Shown here: one piece after another, positions 57,881 to 64,000 of the stretch
Layout: each line of letters opens with the position of its first letter
Numbering within the stretch: position 1 is the first letter of the stretch
Source of the DNA: G036327475 sp036327475
GTDB lineage: Bacteria > Pseudomonadota > Gammaproteobacteria > Enterobacterales > Enterobacteriaceae
Length of the DNA: 64,000 bases
Direction: 5' to 3'
NCBI RefSeq assembly: GCF_036327475.1
Contig: NZ_CP132913.1
Location: 1,798,001-1,862,000, forward strand
The notes under the pieces: model-generated
Told to the model about the DNA's origin: nothing
What the model saw: only the letters and a program-made list of their open reading frames with translations
Databases searched by the model: none
Made by a program: the position numbers and the translations under genes

Positions 57881-58064
57881 TCAGCTTTATGCACAGCGGA
57901 GGTCGTGTCTTTAAACGGATTTTGGGGTCATTTTGCACAGCGGAAGGTGCGCGTAGTATAGCCAGGAGCATCTCGTTAGCGAGAGAAGGAGCAGTAAAGC
58001 AGGTAATGCGCGCATCATTCTTCTTCTTATTATTGTAATGGCTGCTATTGAAGCAATCTACGGC

Positions 58065-58093
58065 AGAAATAACAAGACGGGCCGTGACCCGTC
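58065..58093 (-). terminator. Terminator of the former metNIQ operon
   Basis: On the minus strand GACGGG, loop, CCCGTC is followed by TTGTTATTTC, just beyond the metQ relic 3' end. A plausible intrinsic terminator for metNIQ. Confidence 0.5.
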
Positions 58094-58104
58094 ATGATTA
58101 AAAC

Positions 58105-58894
58105 ATAACCGTCATTAACAACTACCGGCTTTGACCGCACCACCGTTAAAGATTTTGTTGGCGGTATCGTTCATTCCATCGGACTAATCGGCCTGATAGG
58201 CCTGAACAAATTTCTTCACGTTTTCGGCGTTTTATTGTCTTCGCGCGCCACGATTAGGTTGATATAAGGCGAGTCCTTATCCTCGCAAACAGACCATCTT
58301 TGGTCGACATCGGGCTAATCTGGCTGGCGTAAGTGACATGATATGAGTGACGTGGCAACTACGAGGCTTCAAGTTCCAGCAGCTTCAGGTTCTTCAGATT
58401 ATCGGTCACATTACAGAACGGCCTGCATCAGCCCCACGCTCGGTTTCAAGCCCAATTTTGCAACAGTAGCAGCGAAGGCCAAGGTTGGTCAGATCGCTAG
58501 GTAGAGTGATTCCGGGCTTCAGCTCGGCCAGCGATTGGATTGACCTGGAGCCGGCGGATGGAATACACAAAGGCACTCCCTGTGGTCACGAGCCTATAGC
58601 CGCGTCTTTTACTTGCTGATCCAGATACGATTTGTGCTGGAACGCGTTGGCATCGATATCGCCGTTACTGAGCGCTTCGTTCGGCAACACGTAATCATTA
58701 AGGGTTACCGGCCTCACGTCCAGGCCGTATTTCTCTTTGGCCACTTTTGCGCCGTTTTCGCTATCTGCTATTCAGTGCCATTGATCACGCCTACTTTGAT
58801 GTGATTCGGATCTTTTCATCCTGTCCGAAGCCGGCTAGCGCCGCCGCGCTAACCAGCGTAGGCGCCTTTGCCAAAGTTTAACATTGAAAGACAT
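58105..58894 (-). pseudogene. metQ: Methionine ABC transporter binding lipoprotein remnant
   Basis: A start at 58894 (MSFNVKLWQRRLRWLAR) corresponds to the MetQ signal peptide with the lipobox lost; the mature start (DEKIRITSK.GVINGTE), the central NDYVLPNEALS-like part and GLVRKDGVGLLPTVLD-like pieces are scattered over frames down to a region of VKKFVQAYQAD-type sequence near 58200. Many stops. Nearly full length in span. Confidence 0.82.
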
Positions 58895-58924
58895 ATCTCT
58901 TTCGGTGAGATGTAGTGTCCTTAC

Positions 58925-59433
58925 GCCATAATGTCGACGTAGGGATGGTCGCGTTATTGATGGGTAAACCGCTCTTACGAGCCAATCATCGCTAAGTTGT
59001 ATTAAATAGATTAAATAGACCAGAACCACCAACAATACTAATATGGTATTCTCACGATGGCGTTGTAACCGATATAGCCGTATTGAATGCCGATTTGTCC
59101 CGGCCTACCGGCGCCCATGGCGCAATACCCCACCAGGGTATGGTGTAATGATCGCGGCGTTAATGAGACCGGCAGCGCTTCCGGTAACAGTACCTTGCGG
59201 ATGATGTGCATCGGTATGGCACCCATGGCACGAGAGGCTTCTACCGGGCCAGAGGGAATTTTCAACAGGGCGTTTTCGCCCATTCGGGCATAAAGGGGGC
59301 GCTTATTGTTAGCGGCACAATGGCAACCTTAAGGCCGATGGAAGTCCTGACGATGATACGGCAAAACCGAAAAATCCCGGGACGAATGTCATCGTCAGGG
59401 TTTCCAAACCACACGGGCCAATAGGGCGATCAT
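58925..59433 (-). pseudogene. metI: Methionine ABC transporter permease remnant
   Basis: It begins MIALLARVVW at 59433, and GPVEASRAMGAIPMHIIRKV with VLLPEALP, the permease EAA loop, is open in one frame, followed by QIGIQYGYIGYNAIV and LVVLVYLIYLIQ. The segment encoding helices 2-3 is deleted and several frame changes occur. It begins 5 bases from the metN end, as in the intact operon. Confidence 0.85.
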
Positions 59434-59437
59434 TCCA

Positions 59438-60205
59438 TCAATAACCCAGCACCTCTACATTGGCCTGATGCTGCTGCAAATAAGCGATAGCGGCGGCGTC
59501 CGCTTCATCCCCTTCCATTTCTGTCAACATGACGCCGAATTTAACGCCGCCGGAGTAATCCATCTGGGCGCTGATAATGTTATTGTTGATGTTGAAGCGG
59601 TACAGGCTTCCGACAACAGCGGCGCATCCACCGACTTGACCGGTAAATTCCAATTGCAATATGGGAATGCGGCCAGGTGCACACGTCGGTATACATGCGC
59701 TGCTGATAATCCTGCGGAATATCTAAATGCAGCGTGGAACGGATGAAAGCCCGTGCCAGCGACGTTTTCGGGTGGGAAAACATTTCGCTTACTGAATCCT
59801 ATTCGATGGTTCCCATTGACTAATGACCGCGACCTGATCGCAAATGTGTTTCACAGCATCCGTTTCATAGGCAATTAAGGCAATCCAATAGTATGGTCAG
59901 GCCCAGGCGCCAATTGACATCTGTTAACAACACTAAGATTGATGAGGTCGTGGCGAGATCCAGTGCGCTGGTTGCTTCATTGCACAACAGCACTTTAGGA
60001 TTACTGGCCAGCGCGAGACGATGGCGACACGCTGGGTGATAGCGCTTTAGGCCGCTCATATAATTCCAGCGGTAGTGCGACATTGCCGGCCGCCGTGCGC
60101 GAGGAAAGTAAACTAAAATGCTTGAAGATCATGCTTATCTAATGACAGGCATCGATCAACTGCTGCTTGAGCAGATTCGTTAAATCGGTACCGCGTTAAC
60201 CGCCA
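59438..60205 (-). pseudogene. metN: Methionine ABC transporter ATPase remnant
   Basis: Blocks IFKHFSLLSSRTAAGNVALP, the Walker B region LASNPKVLLCNEATSALDLA (the Asp of Walker B replaced by Asn), VFSHPKTSLARAFIRSTLHL and the C-terminal ACT-like domain (NINNNIISAQMDYSGGVKFG, ending NVEVLGY) lie in different frames. The N-terminal 90 residues with Walker A are absent. It ends next to metI. Confidence 0.88.
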
Positions 60206-60224
60206 CCGATTTTATATATAGGCC

Positions 60225-60665
60225 ACATAGCGAACGTGTTCCATTTTATGGGTTTCGCAACTTTATGGCGTGACGATACGATTAACGCCGATAACGGTTA
60301 TGTCGATGAGATTTATGATTTTCAATTTATCAATGGTGCGATCGAAGCCATGCTGGCTCAAGGTTTTTCAGCGAAGAGCAGTTTATACGCGCCTGACGGA
60401 ATGGATGGAGTGGTCACTGACGGATCGTGACTCTATTTGCCCTCACCATCCCGAGTGGGATTGCGAAACCCAGGATGCTGTTGGACGCACAGTACCACCT
60501 GCAAATCGATATAGCTTCTTCTTTATCATACCGGGGACAAGTTGGACGATATGCTGGCGGGCCAGGCGGCCGAAGTTGGTACCCGGGTGCAGTAACGGAG
60601 AAGTCCAGCGCCGGCTTGGATCATCGATACCATTGCCATTTCAACCTGGCTCCCTCCACTCCCTA
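60225..60665 (+). pseudogene. gmhB: D-glycero-beta-D-manno-heptose 1,7-bisphosphatase remnant
   Basis: Blocks RDDTINADNGYVDEIYDFQF, TEWMEWSLTDRDS and CPHHPEWDCETQ match GmhB (HAD family), and QYHLQIDIASS-like sequence follows. The first catalytic Asp region (FLDRDGT) is lost (LWRDDT), and frames change several times. GmhB makes the precursor of LPS inner-core heptose. It lies just upstream of the rRNA operon on the same strand, as in E. coli rrnH. Confidence 0.85.
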
Positions 60666-60750
60666 TAATGCGCCTCCACTGACCGGGAGCAGTCGTTGCG
60701 ACTTACCGGCTCAGCCAGAGGCAAGCGGTCCACGAAGGTTAAATAAAAGC

Positions 60751-60779
60751 TTGACTCTGCAGCGGAAAAGCGTAGTATA
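60751..60779 (+). promoter_or_regulatory. rRNA operon P1 promoter
   Basis: TTGACT (60751-60756), 16 bases, TAGTAT (60773-60778), with an A+T-rich upstream stretch (GGTTAAATAAAAG) like an UP element and a short spacing typical of rrn P1. It lies about 180 bases before 16S. Confidence 0.7.
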
Positions 60780-60818
60780 CGCCACTTGTACCGGTAGAGG
60801 AATTACCCTCCCGGACAC

Positions 60819-60857
60819 GCTCTTTAACAATTTATCAGACAATCTGTGTGGGCACTC
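60819..60857 (+). promoter_or_regulatory. rrn leader antitermination region (boxA and following)
   Basis: CGCTCTTTAACA (boxA type) and CTGTGTGGGCACTC (60844-60857) reproduce the conserved enterobacterial rrn leader that recruits NusB and NusE for antitermination. Confidence 0.75.
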
Positions 60858-60954
60858 ATAAGACAGTATCGATACACGAAATATCAAGTCTTGAAGAGTG
60901 AACAACGAATATTCATAGGAATACCAGTTTTAATTCTTTGAGCATCAAGCTTTT

Positions 60955-62495
<1,541 letters not shown>

Positions 62496-62566
62496 CCTAA
62501 ACGATACGTTAAGTGACGTGCCCACACAGATTGTCTGATAACTACCACGAGCAAGAAACCTCCTAT

Positions 62567-62643
<77 letters not shown>

Positions 62644-62816
62644 GTTACACTTATCCCGATGAATGAGACCGCAGCGTGTTGTTGTCAGGCAAACGTGTCA
62701 GGCTGTGTTCAGCATGCGGTGAAAAGAAGATTGGCTGTCGCCCTGTTTATTGACTGTGGTGAACGAAGCATTACCTGGCATGCAGGTAGACCAGGCATAT
62801 GCAAGATGAACGACTT

Positions 62817-62892
62817 GGGGCTATAGCTCAATTGGGAGAGCGCCTGCTTTGCACGCAGGAGGTCAGCGGTTCGATCCCGCTTAGCTCCACCA
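62817..62892 (+). tRNA. tRNA-Ala (UGC)
   Basis: 76 nt with encoded CCA. Anticodon TGC inside TTTGCAC; acceptor GGGGCTA pairs with TAGCTCC. The T-stem base pair differs from E. coli (AGCGG/CCGCT rather than TGCGG/CCGCA) but is compensated, so it stays functional. Confidence 0.97.
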
Positions 62893-62940
62893 TTCATGGA
62901 ATGTATTTGTGGGATGAGCGATTTTTCTGTCGTTGATTTG

Positions 62941-62973
62941 TTTCAGAGCGCGTTTGATAAACGCGCTCTGAAA
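62941..62973 (+). other. Perfect 15-base hairpin in the 16S-23S spacer
   Basis: TTTCAGAGCGCGTTT and its exact complement with a 3-base loop, immediately before the spacer boxA. Probably boxB-like or a processing stem of the rRNA spacer. Confidence 0.7.
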
Positions 62974-62978
62974 TATCG

Positions 62979-62990
62979 TGCTCTTTAACA
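62979..62990 (+). promoter_or_regulatory. Spacer boxA
   Basis: TGCTCTTTAACA, the exact antitermination boxA found before 23S in enterobacterial rrn operons. Confidence 0.8.
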
Positions 62991-63016
62991 ATCCGGAATA
63001 AGCTGAAAATTTGAAA

Positions 63017-63045
63017 CACATGCTGAAGTGCAAGCTCAGCATGTG
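63017..63045 (+). other. Spacer hairpin before 23S
   Basis: CACATGCTGA / TCAGCATGTG, a 10-pair stem with a 9-base loop in the spacer between boxA and 23S. Likely part of the spacer fold. The remaining spacer to 63250 forms the 23S processing region and contains no gene. Confidence 0.5.
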
Positions 63046-63250
63046 AGTCTCTCAAACGAAGTAAGCAAACCTGAGATAACGCTTAACGTTATCACTGTCG
63101 TGCGATAGGCGCTGTCGTTTCAGCCCGGTCCTCACAGACTGTGCCGAGTCTCGCCTGTATGGTGAGACTCAAGCGAGACGACGCAAGTGACTGAAAGCCC
63201 GGAAGTCGTGGCAGACCGTCGAACCAAATGCAGACAGCTCAGGGTTGTGA

Positions 63251-64000
<750 letters not shown>

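Overview
The window is a stretch of Enterobacterales chromosome that looks like a Sodalis-type insect endosymbiont (my closest guess is Sodalis glossinidius or a near relative). Gene order follows the E. coli / free-living enterobacterial order almost gene by gene, and the 16S and 23S genes are clearly enterobacterial. However, about 30 of roughly 55 protein genes are broken by frameshifts, stops and internal deletions. I see no insertion sequences, no phage genes and no CRISPR array. The species name is an inference from gene content, decay pattern and rRNA, not from a database match.

Layout. (1) 1-6463: a gutted ptrA followed by intact recB and recD. (2) 6464-21345: a decayed region with one intact gene, yqcA. 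Recognisable relics in order are argA with its ArgR box, amiC, a GntR-type regulator fragment, an initiator tRNA (the metZWV locus), mltA, tcdA, csdE, csdA, ygdI, gcvB, gcvA, ygdD, rlmM, a family 3 glycoside hydrolase, xni, ppnN, queF, yqcC, truC and yaeH. (3) 21464-49285: the conserved block of dapD, a dead glnD, map, rpsB-tsf, pyrH-frr, dxr, uppS, cdsA, rseP, bamA, skp, lpxD, fabZ, lpxA, lpxB, a dead rnhB, dnaE, accA, a dead ldcC, yaeR, tilS and rof. (4) 49425-55360: relics of yaeQ and nlpE, then about 4.7 kb of degenerate DNA that I could not assign. (5) 55414-60665: intact proS, then relics of trmO, rcsF, metQ, metI, metN and gmhB. (6) 60751-64000: an rRNA operon with P1 promoter, 16S, tRNA-Ile(GAU), tRNA-Ala(UGC) and the first 750 nt of 23S.

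Functional reading. What survives is the core: translation (rpsB, tsf, frr, tilS, proS, map, rRNA/tRNA), replication and break repair (dnaE, recB, recD), lipid A and outer-membrane assembly (lpxD, fabZ, lpxA, lpxB, bamA, skp, rseP), phospholipid, isoprenoid and fatty acid synthesis (cdsA, dxr, uppS, accA), pyrH and dapD. What is lost is mostly dispensable or regulatory: several RNA-modification enzymes (rlmM, truC, tcdA, queF, trmO), the CSD sulphur system, the nitrogen sensor glnD, glycine regulation (gcvA, gcvB), arginine synthesis (argA), methionine import (metNIQ), peptidoglycan remodelling (amiC, mltA, GH3), and the two outer-membrane lipoprotein stress sensors RcsF and NlpE. I found no convincing new biological system. 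The most unusual signals are perfect inverted repeats and short tandem duplications, most of them inside pseudogenes, and the unassigned 50.6-55.4 kb segment. Pseudogene boundaries are approximate throughout.
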